NCBI GenBank assembly: GCA_964571855.1
Contig: CAZNDO010000008.1
Span: forward strand, 95,290-159,289
From: CAYYFX01 sp964571855
GTDB lineage: Bacteria; ARS69
Length of the DNA: 64,000 nucleotides
Reading direction: 5' to 3'
Position 1 is the first letter of the stretch, and each line of letters opens with the position of its first letter. Below, piece after piece: positions 9,130 to 17,839 of this stretch. The position numbers and the translations under genes are program-made. Under the pieces are notes generated by a model. That model saw only the letters and a list, made by a program, of their open reading frames with translations, did not search any database and had not been told where the DNA came from.

Positions 9130-10085
9130 GGGCGCTGATCACCGGGATCACGGGGCAGGACGGGTCCTACCTCGCGGAGCTGCTCCTGTCCAAGGGGTAC
9201 GAGGTCGCCGGCGTGGTGCGGCGCTCCAGCACGGACAAGGCGGAGCGCATCGAGCACCTGCGGGACCGGCTGACGATCCTGCAGGCCGACATCCACGACC
9301 AGACGTCCATGATCGATGCGCTGAAGGCGTTCCGGCCCACCGAGTTCTACCACCTCGCGGCGCAGAGCTTCGTGCCCACGTCCTGGGCGCAGCCCGTCCT
9401 CACCGGGGAGTTCACCGGACTCGGCGTCACGCGGGCGCTCGAGGCGGTCCGGCAGGTGGATCCGTCCATCCGCTTCTACCAGGCCTCGTCCAGCGAGATG
9501 TTCGGCAAGGTGCGCGAGACGCCGCAGAACGAGCTGACCCCGTTCCACCCGCGCAGTCCGTACGGCGTGGCGAAGGCGTACGGGCACTGGATCACCGTGA
9601 ACTACCGGGAGAGCTACGACCTGTTCGCCGTGTCGGGCATCCTGTTCAACCACGAGTCGCCGCGGCGCGGCCTGGAGTTCGTGACGCGCAAGATCACGCA
9701 CGGCGTGGCGCGCATCCGGGCGGGCCGCGCGAAGGAGCTCCGGCTCGGCAACCTGGACGCGCGGCGCGACTGGGGCTTCGCCGGGGACTACGTCCGCGCC
9801 ATGTGGCTGATGCTGCAGCAGAAGGAGCCGGGGGACTACGTGATCGCCACCGGGCAGTCGCACACCGTGCGGGAGTTCGCCGAGCGCGCGTTCGCCCACG
9901 TGGGGCTGGATTGGAAGGACCACGTCGTGGTGGACCCGGCACTGTACCGCCCCGCCGAGGTCGAGATCCTCGTGGGGGACCCCTCGAAGGCGCGGGCCAT
10001 GCTCGGGTGGAGTCCGGAGGTCTCCTTCGACGAGCTCGTGGCGCGCATGGTCGACGCCGACCTGGCCGCGCTCGCGCCCGCATGA
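9126..10085 (+). CDS. gmd: GDP-mannose 4,6-dehydratase
   Basis: Gmd converts GDP-D-mannose to GDP-4-keto-6-deoxymannose. The 319-residue extended-SDR protein has the NADP-binding GITGQDGSYLAE motif at residues 6-17, the catalytic SSSEMFG and YGVAK (Tyr-x3-Lys) elements, and the family signatures NHESPRRG and NLDARRDWGFAGDYV. The next gene is the matching reductase. ATG 9126 overlaps the previous stop (ATGA). Confidence 0.95.
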   Translation: MRALITGITGQDGSYLAELLLSKGYEVAGVVRRSSTDKAERIEHLRDRLTILQADIHDQTSMIDALKAFRPTEFYHLAAQSFVPTSWAQPVLTGEFTGLGVTRALEAVRQVDPSIRFYQASSSEMFGKVRETPQNELTPFHPRSPYGVAKAYGHWITVNYRESYDLFAVSGILFNHESPRRGLEFVTRKITHGVARIRAGRAKELRLGNLDARRDWGFAGDYVRAMWLMLQQKEPGDYVIATGQSHTVREFAERAFAHVGLDWKDHVVVDPALYRPAEVEILVGDPSKARAMLGWSPEVSFDELVARMVDADLAALAPA

Positions 10086-11026
10086 GGGTGCTGATCGTCG
10101 GGGCGTCCGGCTTCGTCGGACGGCATCTTCTCGCCGAGTGCCTCCGGCGCGGCGACGACCCGTCCGCCACCTACCGCCCCGGGGAGTCCCCGCCTCCGGG
10201 CGGCGATGTCCGCTGGCTCGCGTGCGAGCTGCTGGAGGACGGATCCCTCGAGGCCGCCCTCGCGGCGGCGCGCCCGGAGGGCATCGTGCACCTCGCGGGA
10301 CAGGCGGACGTGGGTCGGTCCCACCGCGATCCCGTGGGCACGTACCGCGCGAACGCGGAGGGGACGGTGCGGCTGCTGGCCGCCGTCCGCGCGGCCGCGC
10401 CCGACGCGCGGGTGTGCGCCGTGACCTCCGCCGAGCTGTACGGGGCGCCGCCGCCGGAGGACCTGCCCGTGCGGGAGACGTGCGTGCCGAATCCGCGCAC
10501 GCCGTACGGGCTGAGCAAGGCGGCGGCGGACGACGCCGCGGCGTTCGCCGCGCGGGCCTGGGGTCTCGCCGTGATCCGGCTGCGCCCGTTCAACCACGTC
10601 GGCCCGGGCCAGCGCCGCGGGTTCGTCGTGCCGGACTTCGCCGCGCAGGTGGCCGCCATCGAGCGCGGCGAGGTCGAGCCGGTCCTCCGCGTCGGGAACC
10701 TTTCGCCGCGACGGGATTTCACGGATGTGCGGGACATGGTGCGCGGCTACCGCGACGCGCTGGAACGGGCGCCGGCGGGGGAGGCGTACAACCTCTGCTC
10801 CGGCCGTTCCGTCTCCATCGGGGAGATCGCGCAGTGGATGGCCCGGCGGGCGAAGCGTCCGGTCGAGATCGTCAGCGAGACCGCGCGGCAGCGCGAAGGG
10901 GACGTGGACGAGATCCGCGGCGATCCCGCCCGGGCCCGGGAGGCGTTCGGCTTCGCCCCCCGCATCGCCCTGGAGACCAGCCTCGGCGACGTGCTCGACG
11001 AGTGGCGCGCCGGCGGGCCGAGTTGA
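10082..11026 (+). CDS. rmd: GDP-6-deoxy-D-mannose reductase (GDP-D-rhamnose synthesis)
   Basis: Rmd reduces the Gmd product at C4 to give GDP-D-rhamnose. The 314-residue SDR protein shows GASGFVGRHL, a TSAELYG serine motif, YGLSK (Tyr-x3-Lys), and the Rmd-like segments RPFNHVGPGQRRGFV and GNLSPRRDFTDVRD. I prefer Rmd over GDP-fucose synthase because of these last two segments and the pairing with gmd. Other 4-ketosugar reductases cannot be excluded. Its TGA stop is inside the -35 box of the next promoter. Confidence 0.85.
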   Translation: MRVLIVGASGFVGRHLLAECLRRGDDPSATYRPGESPPPGGDVRWLACELLEDGSLEAALAAARPEGIVHLAGQADVGRSHRDPVGTYRANAEGTVRLLAAVRAAAPDARVCAVTSAELYGAPPPEDLPVRETCVPNPRTPYGLSKAAADDAAAFAARAWGLAVIRLRPFNHVGPGQRRGFVVPDFAAQVAAIERGEVEPVLRVGNLSPRRDFTDVRDMVRGYRDALERAPAGEAYNLCSGRSVSIGEIAQWMARRAKRPVEIVSETARQREGDVDEIRGDPARAREAFGFAPRIALETSLGDVLDEWRAGGPS

Positions 11027-11051
11027 CGGCATCGGGGTCGGCTTCTAGAGT
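11023..11051 (+). promoter_or_regulatory. Sigma-70-type promoter for the DUF2723 gene
   Basis: TTGACG (11023-11028) and TAGAGT (11046-11051) are spaced by exactly 17 bases. The -35 box includes the rmd stop codon. The expected transcript start near 11058 gives a leader of about 45 bases. The leader has no strong Shine-Dalgarno sequence. Confidence 0.72.
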
Positions 11052-11102
11052 CCACCGGCCGGACCGCCGGCCACGCGAAACCTCCTCGGGAAACCCCGGA
11101 TC

Positions 11103-13823
11103 ATGACCACGGCGAGCACGGCTCCCATCCCAGAGGTGCGCGAAGGCCCCGCGGGGCCGGCCCCGGCCCGGGTCCCGGATCGCGCCAACACGGCCGTGGC
11201 CATCCTCGTCGGGGCCGCGGCGATGGCCGTCTACGGCATCACGCTGTCCCCGGACACCTCCTTCTGGGACTCCGGCGAGTTCATCGCCACCTCCTGGTCC
11301 CTGGGCATCCCGCACCCGCCGGGCACGCCCCTGTACGTGCTGTGCGGCCGGTTCTTCGCGATCCTGTTCCACTCGGCGCTCGGCCTGTTCTCCGTGGCCC
11401 AGTCGGTCAACCTGCTCAGCGCGGTGCCGTCCGCGCTCGCCGCGCTGTTCCTGTACCTGTCGGTCGTGCGCATCGGGAAGAAGGTGTGGGGGGACGGCAC
11501 CGGCGGCCCGTGCCTCCCGGCCACGCTCGCCGGCGTCACCGCGGCACTCTTCGCGGCGTTCTCGAACACGCTGTGGATCAACTCGATCGAGGCGGAGGTG
11601 TACGCGGTCAGCGGCATGTGGGCCGCGCTGGCGGCGTGGCTCGTGCTCGTCTGGGCGGACTCGGAGCCGAAGGACGAGCGCCTCCTCGTGGTCGTGGCGT
11701 ACCTGCTGTCCCTGAACATCGGCGTGCACCTGGCCACCTACCTGGCCGCGCTCGCCATCCTGCCCTTCGCGTTCCTGCACGAGCGCCGGCTCGCGCTGCC
11801 GATCAGCCTGGTCGTGGTGCTCACGATGGCGAAGGACCTGCAGTTCTTCCTGCTCGTGGTGGGACTCCTCGTGCTGCCCACCCTGCAGCTCGGACTCCTG
11901 CCGGCGGAGTACTCGAAGCGGCACCGCGCCACGCTCCTCACGATGCACGGGCTGGCCGTGGTCCTGGCCCTGTGGGGCGTGCTGGAGGTCGACTCGCCCG
12001 TGCTCCGGCGCGTGCTGGCGGTGGGGGCGCCGCTCGCGGCCTTCCTGACGCCGTGGCTGCTCCTGCCGGCGCCCAAGCGCTTCGAGAACCCGTTCACCGA
12101 CCTGGGCTTCCTGCTCACGCTCGTGACCGTGCTGGGCTTCAGCTGCCACCTGTACCTGCCCATCCGATCGGCGCTGGACCCCGCCATCAACGAGGCGCAG
12201 CCGGACAACTGGAACGCGTTCTGGGACGTGATCCTGCGCGCCCAGTACCGTCCGCCGCCGTTCCTGGACCGGCAGGCCACCTGGGTCTTCCAGTTCGACC
12301 ACATGTTCTGGCGGTACTTCCGCGAGCAGTGGAACCCGTCGTTCCTGGCCTGGGTGCTGGGCGTGCCCGGCATGATCCTGCACTGGCGGCGGCATCCCCG
12401 GTCCTTCGTGCTCGTGGGGCTCCTGTTCGTGTGGACCTCGCTCGCGCTGGTGCTGAAGATGAACTTCACGGACCACGAGGTGCGCGAGCGGGACTACTTC
12501 TTCGCGCCCGGGTTCTTCTGGTACGCGGTGTGGATGGGGATGGGGCTGGGGTGGCTGGCGCATACGGTGCTGCGCGGTGTCGGGTCCGGTGCGCGGCGGC
12601 CCCTCGCGTTCGCGGTGAGCGTGCTGTGCGTGCTGGTGGCGGCGCTGCCGGTGCGCGGCGGCTGGGCCAGCCACGACCGGCGCGGGAACTGGGTGGCGCA
12701 CGACTACGCCTACAACATGCTGGTCGCGCTGGAGCCGAACGCCGTCCTCTTCACCAACGGCGACAACGACACGTTCCCCCTCTGGTACCTGCAGGAGGTG
12801 CACGGCTTCCGCAAGGACGTGCGCATCGTGAACCTGTCGCTGCTGAACACGCCGTGGTACGGGTCGCAGCTGCGGAACGAGGAGCCGAGGGTCCCGATGA
12901 ACTACACCACGGAGCAGCTGTGGAAGCTCCGCCCGGTGCAGGACCCGCAGACCGGGCGCATCCATTGGGTGAAGGACCTGGTCACGAACGACATCGTGAA
13001 CGCCGTGTTCGAGGGCGGCGGCGAGAAGAAGCCCGTGTACTTCGCGGTGACCGTGGACGACCTCATGGAGTTGGACCCGTACCTCGCGCTCCAGGGGCTG
13101 GTCTTCCGGCTGGACCCGGACCTGCCGAAGCAGGCCACGGAACGCGCCGCGGCGGCGGGCCAGGGCGACGTCCCCGGCGAGTACGGGCACATCGTGGACA
13201 ACGTGGACCTGGCCACGACCCGCCGGAACCTGGAGGAGGTGTACCGGTACCGCGGGCTGCTGCGCGAGGACGGCACGCTGGATCCGGACGTCCACCGGGA
13301 CGAGAACGACGAGAAGCTGTGCACGAACTACGCGGCCGCCTGGGCGCGGATGGCGCTGGCGTACCGCGGGCTGCGGGACACCGCGCAGGCCGTGGAGTGC
13401 ATGCAGCGCGCGGTGGCGATCGCGCCGGACTACGATCCCATCGTGAGCGGGCTCGGCGGGCTGCTGCTGGAGGCCGGGCGGTACGACGAGGCGGAGCGCT
13501 TCTACCGGGAGCGCGAGAGGATCCGCCCCGACGACCTGCGCGTGTACCTCGGGCTCGGCTACCTGGCGCAGCGCCAGGGGAACACGGACGAGGCGCTGGA
13601 CTGGTACCTGCGGGGACTGCGCGTGGATCCGTACTCGCAGGACCTGCTCGCCAGCCTGTTCAGCACGTACTACGAGCTCGGCCGGCTGGAGGACGCGGAG
13701 AACGTGCTCCAGCGCTGGATCGAGCGCAACCCGACGGACCAGTCCGCGCGCGAGCGGCTGGAGCAGGTGCGCCGCGAGCGCCAGGCGCGCGCGGGCGGCA
13801 GCGGGACGGAGGCGGGCGGCTAG
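11103..13823 (+). CDS. DUF2723-family membrane glycosyltransferase with C-terminal TPR domain
   Basis: The 906-residue protein starts with a DUF2723 (PF11028) region: the segment SPDTSFWDSGEF with an acidic DSGEF motif in the first extracytoplasmic loop, then IPHPPGTPLYV and about ten to twelve membrane helices. From about residue 520 it is soluble, and residues about 740-890 form tetratricopeptide repeats (for example AIAPDYDPIVSGLGGLLLEAG and its successors). DUF2723 proteins are related to protein O-mannosyltransferases and are typical of the Bacteroidetes/FCB side of bacteria. A protein or lipid glycosylation role is inferred. It has its own promoter. Confidence 0.85.
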   Translation: MTTASTAPIPEVREGPAGPAPARVPDRANTAVAILVGAAAMAVYGITLSPDTSFWDSGEFIATSWSLGIPHPPGTPLYVLCGRFFAILFHSALGLFSVAQSVNLLSAVPSALAALFLYLSVVRIGKKVWGDGTGGPCLPATLAGVTAALFAAFSNTLWINSIEAEVYAVSGMWAALAAWLVLVWADSEPKDERLLVVVAYLLSLNIGVHLATYLAALAILPFAFLHERRLALPISLVVVLTMAKDLQFFLLVVGLLVLPTLQLGLLPAEYSKRHRATLLTMHGLAVVLALWGVLEVDSPVLRRVLAVGAPLAAFLTPWLLLPAPKRFENPFTDLGFLLTLVTVLGFSCHLYLPIRSALDPAINEAQPDNWNAFWDVILRAQYRPPPFLDRQATWVFQFDHMFWRYFREQWNPSFLAWVLGVPGMILHWRRHPRSFVLVGLLFVWTSLALVLKMNFTDHEVRERDYFFAPGFFWYAVWMGMGLGWLAHTVLRGVGSGARRPLAFAVSVLCVLVAALPVRGGWASHDRRGNWVAHDYAYNMLVALEPNAVLFTNGDNDTFPLWYLQEVHGFRKDVRIVNLSLLNTPWYGSQLRNEEPRVPMNYTTEQLWKLRPVQDPQTGRIHWVKDLVTNDIVNAVFEGGGEKKPVYFAVTVDDLMELDPYLALQGLVFRLDPDLPKQATERAAAAGQGDVPGEYGHIVDNVDLATTRRNLEEVYRYRGLLREDGTLDPDVHRDENDEKLCTNYAAAWARMALAYRGLRDTAQAVECMQRAVAIAPDYDPIVSGLGGLLLEAGRYDEAERFYRERERIRPDDLRVYLGLGYLAQRQGNTDEALDWYLRGLRVDPYSQDLLASLFSTYYELGRLEDAENVLQRWIERNPTDQSARERLEQVRRERQARAGGSGTEAGG

Positions 13824-13841
13824 GCCGCCGGAGGGGGAGGC

Positions 13842-14798
13842 GTGGGACGCAAAGTGGTGGTGACGGGGGCGTCCGGGTTCATCGGGTCGCACCTTTGCGA
13901 GCGCCTCGTGGCGAACGGCGACGAGGTCGTCGGCGTGGACTGCTTCACGGACTACTACGCGCGCGCCACGAAGGAGCGCAACGTGGCGCCGCTGCGCGAC
14001 GCGCGCGGCTTCCGCCTCGTGGAGGGGGATCTCGCCGCGATGGACCTGGCGCCGGTCCTCGCGGATGCGTCGATCGTGTACCACCTGGCCGCGCAGGCCG
14101 GCGTGCGCGCCAGCTGGGGCACGGACTTCGAGCACTACGTGCGGCACAACATCCGCGCCACGCAGCGGCTGCTGGAAGCGCTGAAGGGGCGGGACGGGGT
14201 GCGCCTCGCGTTCGCGTCCACGTCGTCCGTGTACGGGAAGCGGGCGCCGCTCCCCACGCGCGAGGACGCGCGGCTGGAGCCGAACTCCCCGTACGGGGCC
14301 ACGAAGGTGACGTGCGAGCACCTGTGCGCGCTGTACGCGGAGAACTGGGGCCTGGACTACTGCGCCCTGCGGTACTTCACCGTGTACGGCCCGCGGCAGC
14401 GGCCGGACATGGGCTTCCACAAGTTCCTGCGGGCGATGTTCCTGGACCGCCCCCTCGACGTGTACGGCGACGGGGCGCAGAGTAGGGACTGCACGTTCGT
14501 GGCCGATGTGGTGGACGCCACCGTGCGGGCCGGGGAAACCCGAACGAAGAGTCGCGTTTTCAACGTGGGCGGGGGCTCGCGGCGCCCGCTCGGGGACATC
14601 CTCGAGATCATGCAGGACCTCGTGGGGCGGCGCGCGAGGATCAACTACACGGCGCCCATGGAAGGGGACGTGCCCCACACCCACGCGGACATCTCCAAGG
14701 GCCGCGAGGAGTTCGGGTATAATCCCTCGACCCCCGTGGAGGAAGGCCTCCGGCAGGAGGCCGCCTGGCTGGAGACGGAGATCTCGGCCGGGGCCTGA
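13842..14798 (+). CDS. NAD-dependent nucleotide-sugar epimerase (UDP-glucuronate/UDP-glucose 4-epimerase-like)
   Basis: This 318-residue extended-SDR protein shows TGASGFIGSHL at the nucleotide site, HLAAQAGVRASW, the catalytic STSSVYG and YGATK (Tyr-x3-Lys), and YFTVYGPRQRPDM near the substrate site. These segments resemble UDP-glucuronate and UDP-glucose 4-epimerases, but the exact sugar cannot be fixed by eye. GTG 13842 follows a strong GGAGGGGGAGG Shine-Dalgarno sequence at 13830-13840. It lies 18 bases after the DUF2723 gene. Confidence 0.85.
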   Translation: MGRKVVVTGASGFIGSHLCERLVANGDEVVGVDCFTDYYARATKERNVAPLRDARGFRLVEGDLAAMDLAPVLADASIVYHLAAQAGVRASWGTDFEHYVRHNIRATQRLLEALKGRDGVRLAFASTSSVYGKRAPLPTREDARLEPNSPYGATKVTCEHLCALYAENWGLDYCALRYFTVYGPRQRPDMGFHKFLRAMFLDRPLDVYGDGAQSRDCTFVADVVDATVRAGETRTKSRVFNVGGGSRRPLGDILEIMQDLVGRRARINYTAPMEGDVPHTHADISKGREEFGYNPSTPVEEGLRQEAAWLETEISAGA

Positions 14799-14862
14799 TC
14801 GCCCGTCCCGCTCCCGGCGCGGGGGGGCCGCACCGACGATCCACGCAACGCGCGGAGGCAGC

Positions 14863-16326
14863 GTGAAGGTCTTCATCGTCAATCCCGCGTTCGGCGAGGG
14901 CTTCGTCAAGACGGCCCGGTGGTTCGCGAAGTCCCGCGGCCGCGTGCAGCGCCACCCCGACTACCTCTGCCGCGCCACCGCCGTGCTGGAGCAGGCGGGG
15001 CACGAGTGCGTCTTCCTGGACGCGCAGGCCAAGGACATGCCCATGGCCGACGTGGAGGGCCGCATCCGCGCGTTCGGGCCGGACCTGGTCGTCGTGTACG
15101 CCACCACGCCCTCGGTCCTGGTGGACCTGGAGCACGCGCGGATGGCGAAGCGCGTGACCGGGGGCGCGCTCACCGTGATGGTGGGGTCGCACGTGTCCGC
15201 GGAGCCGGACGACACGCTGCAGCGCGGGAAGGGCTTCCTGGACGCGGTGACCCGCCGGGAATACGACTTCACGCTGCGCGAGATCGCGGACCGCGGCGCG
15301 CCGGAGGGCGTGCAGGGTCTCTCGTGGCTCGACGGGGACGCCGTCCGCCACGAGCCGGACCGGCCGGTCATCGAGGACCTGGACGCGCTCCCGCATCCCG
15401 CCTGGCGGCACATCGACGTGGAGGACTACCACGACGCCGGCAAGCTGTTCCCGTTCCTCACGCTGATCGGCGGCCGCGGCTGCCCGGCGAAGTGCACGTT
15501 CTGCCAGCTCCCGCAGGTGATGTACGGGCACCGCTACCGCACCATGTCCGCGCAGCGCGTCCTGGACGAGATGGAATACGACCTGGAGCTGTTCCCGCAG
15601 CTCAAGGAGATCATGTTCGAGGACGACACGCTCACGCTGTCCACGCACCTGGAGCGGCTCCGGGAGATCTGCCGCGGGATCATGGACCGCGGCATCGACA
15701 AGCGCATCTCGTGGAGCTGCAACGCGCGTCCGGACCTCACGGACCGGGAGACCCTGCGGCTCATGCGGGAGTCCGGCGCGCGCATGTTCTGCGTGGGGTT
15801 CGAATTCGGGAACGACCCCATGCTGCAGCGCATCAAGAAGGGCATCGGCACGGAGAAGATGCGCGAGTTCGCCGAGGCGGCCAGCGCGGAGGGCATCCGC
15901 ATCCACGGCTGCTTCATGATCGGCGGCCCGGGCGAGACGCGGGAGACGGCGCTGCAGACCATCCGCTTCGCGCAGGAGCTGCCCATCGACACCTGCCAGT
16001 TCACGGGCGTGGCCGCGTACCCCGGGACCGCGTACTACGACTGGGCGAAGCGGAACGGCTACGTCGTCGCGAAGGACTGGGGCGACTGGGTGGACTCCGA
16101 CCGCGAGCAGCGCGGCGTGGTGGACATCCCCGGGCTCTCGCTGCGCGAGATCCAGGACCTGGTGGACCACGGGCTCCGCAGCTTCTACCTGCGGCCGAAG
16201 CAGGTGAAGACCATCGCCCGCAACATGCGCAACCTCTCGGACGTCCGCGCGAAGCTGCACGGGCTGAAGAGCTTCGTGGACTACTTCGGGCGCTCGCGCA
16301 AGGTCGCCGGAGGCGGGGACGAGTGA
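14863..16326 (+). CDS. Radical SAM protein with N-terminal B12-binding-like domain (first of pair)
   Basis: The 487-residue protein has an N-terminal Rossmann-like B12-binding-type domain (about 1-140) but no clear DxHxxG cobalamin motif. A radical SAM barrel follows, with the cluster cysteines C207, C211 and C214 (GCPAKCTFC) and later GGPGET. Relatives carry out methylations or ring and C-C bond chemistry on lipids, phosphonates and cofactors; the reaction here is unknown. GTG 14863 has a GGAGG box seven bases upstream. Its stop overlaps the second radical SAM gene by four bases, so the two are co-translated. Confidence 0.82.
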   Translation: MKVFIVNPAFGEGFVKTARWFAKSRGRVQRHPDYLCRATAVLEQAGHECVFLDAQAKDMPMADVEGRIRAFGPDLVVVYATTPSVLVDLEHARMAKRVTGGALTVMVGSHVSAEPDDTLQRGKGFLDAVTRREYDFTLREIADRGAPEGVQGLSWLDGDAVRHEPDRPVIEDLDALPHPAWRHIDVEDYHDAGKLFPFLTLIGGRGCPAKCTFCQLPQVMYGHRYRTMSAQRVLDEMEYDLELFPQLKEIMFEDDTLTLSTHLERLREICRGIMDRGIDKRISWSCNARPDLTDRETLRLMRESGARMFCVGFEFGNDPMLQRIKKGIGTEKMREFAEAASAEGIRIHGCFMIGGPGETRETALQTIRFAQELPIDTCQFTGVAAYPGTAYYDWAKRNGYVVAKDWGDWVDSDREQRGVVDIPGLSLREIQDLVDHGLRSFYLRPKQVKTIARNMRNLSDVRAKLHGLKSFVDYFGRSRKVAGGGDE

Positions 16327-17804
16327 AGGTCCTCTTCGTCGACACGCCGCCCACGCTGGACTGGTCCCCCGCGTCGCACTTCACGAAGGGCGGGCGGCGG
16401 TTCCCGGCGCTGTCGGTGACCGGGGAGATCACGTACTCGTACCTGAACCTGCAGGCCGCGGCGGTGCTGCGGAACGCGGGCATCGAGGTGGCGTACATCG
16501 ATTGCCAGGCCGAGGGCGTGTCGTTCGACGAGCTGGTGCCGAAGGTGGCGGCGCACGCGGCGGACCTCGTGGTGATGTACGTGGAGCAGATCAAGATCCA
16601 CGTGGACAAGGAGCTGGCGCAGCGCGTGAAGGCCGCCGGTGGCGGCACCCGCGTGGGCTTCGTGGGGCCTTTCGTCACGCCGCTCGGCACGCAGGTGGTC
16701 CGCGAGACGCCATCGGTGGACTTCGCGCTGCGCGGGGAGTACGACGAATCCCTCCTCGAGGTGGCGAGGTCCCTGGCCGCGGGCACGGACGAGTGGACCC
16801 GCGTGGAGGGGATCTCGGTCCGGGACCCCGGGACCGGCGAGGTGCGCGAGGTGGGGAAGTACCGCCACGTGGCGGACCTGGACGCCCTGCCGTTCCCCGC
16901 GTACGACCTCATCGACTTCGAGCGCTACCACGAGAGCGTGTTCCGCCGCACGCCCGCCGCCACGATGATCACGAGCCGCGGCTGCCCGTACCAGTGCATC
17001 TACTGCTGGTTCCCGCAGACCATCTACGGGCACAAGTGGCGCGCGCAGTCCGCCGAGCGCGTGGTGGCGGAGATGGAGCACCTGCACCGCGAGTTCGGCG
17101 TGAAGGAGATCCGCGTCGACGACGACATCTTCGAGCTGAACCGGGACCGTGTGCTCGCGGTGTGCCGGCTGCTTTCGGGGAAGCGGATGGACCTCACCTG
17201 GGCGCCGCAGTGCCGGCCGGATCGCGTGGATCCGGAGCTGCTGGCGGAGATGAAGAAGGCCGGCTGCTCCCGCATCCTGTACGGCTGCGAGAGCGCCAGC
17301 CAGGAGATCCTGGACAAGATGCGCAAGAACGGGAAGGTCCAGGACATCGAGAACGCCACGAAGTGGACGAAGGGCGCCGGCATCGACGTGCACAACTGCT
17401 TCATCCTCGGCTTCCCGTGGGACACGAAGGAGACCGTCGAGAAGACCATCCGGTACGCGTACGAGTTGAACGCGGAGTTCTGCCAGTTCGGCATCGCCAC
17501 GCCGCTGCCGGGCACGCGGCTCATGGAGCTCGTGGAGAAGGACGGCTCCCTGGTGTCGGGGGAGGACTGGTCGCAGCATGACGGCTTCTCGAAGGCGGCC
17601 GTGTCGTACGAGAAGAACGGCGGGGACGGGCTGTCGCGCGAGGCCATCGAGCAGTACGCCACCAGCGCGTACCGGCAGTACTACCTGCGCCCGCAGTACG
17701 TGGGAATGATGGTCAAGCGCGCGCTGCGCTCCCGGGACGACCTCGGGCAGACGCTCCGGCTCGGGAAGGCGTTCCTGCGCCGGAAGGCGCTCGGCTGGAT
17801 CTGA
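16323..17804 (+). CDS. Radical SAM protein with N-terminal B12-binding-like domain (second of pair)
   Basis: This 493-residue protein has the same architecture as its upstream neighbour: an N-terminal cobalamin-type domain, then C221, C225 and C228 (GCPYQCIYC) and a TIM-barrel region ending near residue 430. The sequence differs substantially from the first protein outside the motifs, so this is an old pair rather than a recent duplication. Both C-terminal tails contain a YLRPK/YLRPQ segment. The substrate is unknown; the upstream epimerase and membrane glycosyltransferase point to modification of a sugar or lipid. It is the last gene before a hairpin terminator. Confidence 0.82.
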   Translation: MKVLFVDTPPTLDWSPASHFTKGGRRFPALSVTGEITYSYLNLQAAAVLRNAGIEVAYIDCQAEGVSFDELVPKVAAHAADLVVMYVEQIKIHVDKELAQRVKAAGGGTRVGFVGPFVTPLGTQVVRETPSVDFALRGEYDESLLEVARSLAAGTDEWTRVEGISVRDPGTGEVREVGKYRHVADLDALPFPAYDLIDFERYHESVFRRTPAATMITSRGCPYQCIYCWFPQTIYGHKWRAQSAERVVAEMEHLHREFGVKEIRVDDDIFELNRDRVLAVCRLLSGKRMDLTWAPQCRPDRVDPELLAEMKKAGCSRILYGCESASQEILDKMRKNGKVQDIENATKWTKGAGIDVHNCFILGFPWDTKETVEKTIRYAYELNAEFCQFGIATPLPGTRLMELVEKDGSLVSGEDWSQHDGFSKAAVSYEKNGGDGLSREAIEQYATSAYRQYYLRPQYVGMMVKRALRSRDDLGQTLRLGKAFLRRKALGWI

Positions 17805-17839
17805 CCACGCCGCCGCCCCGGGGCGGACGCGCGGGTCCT

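Noticed and set aside
10872..14909. 1345-residue open frame on the minus strand
   Set aside because: It is antisense to the DUF2723 and epimerase genes, is dominated by Arg, His, Pro, Gln and Gly, and has no domain. Such frames are expected opposite real genes in very GC-rich DNA. The same applies to the other long minus-strand frames except 17840-18784.
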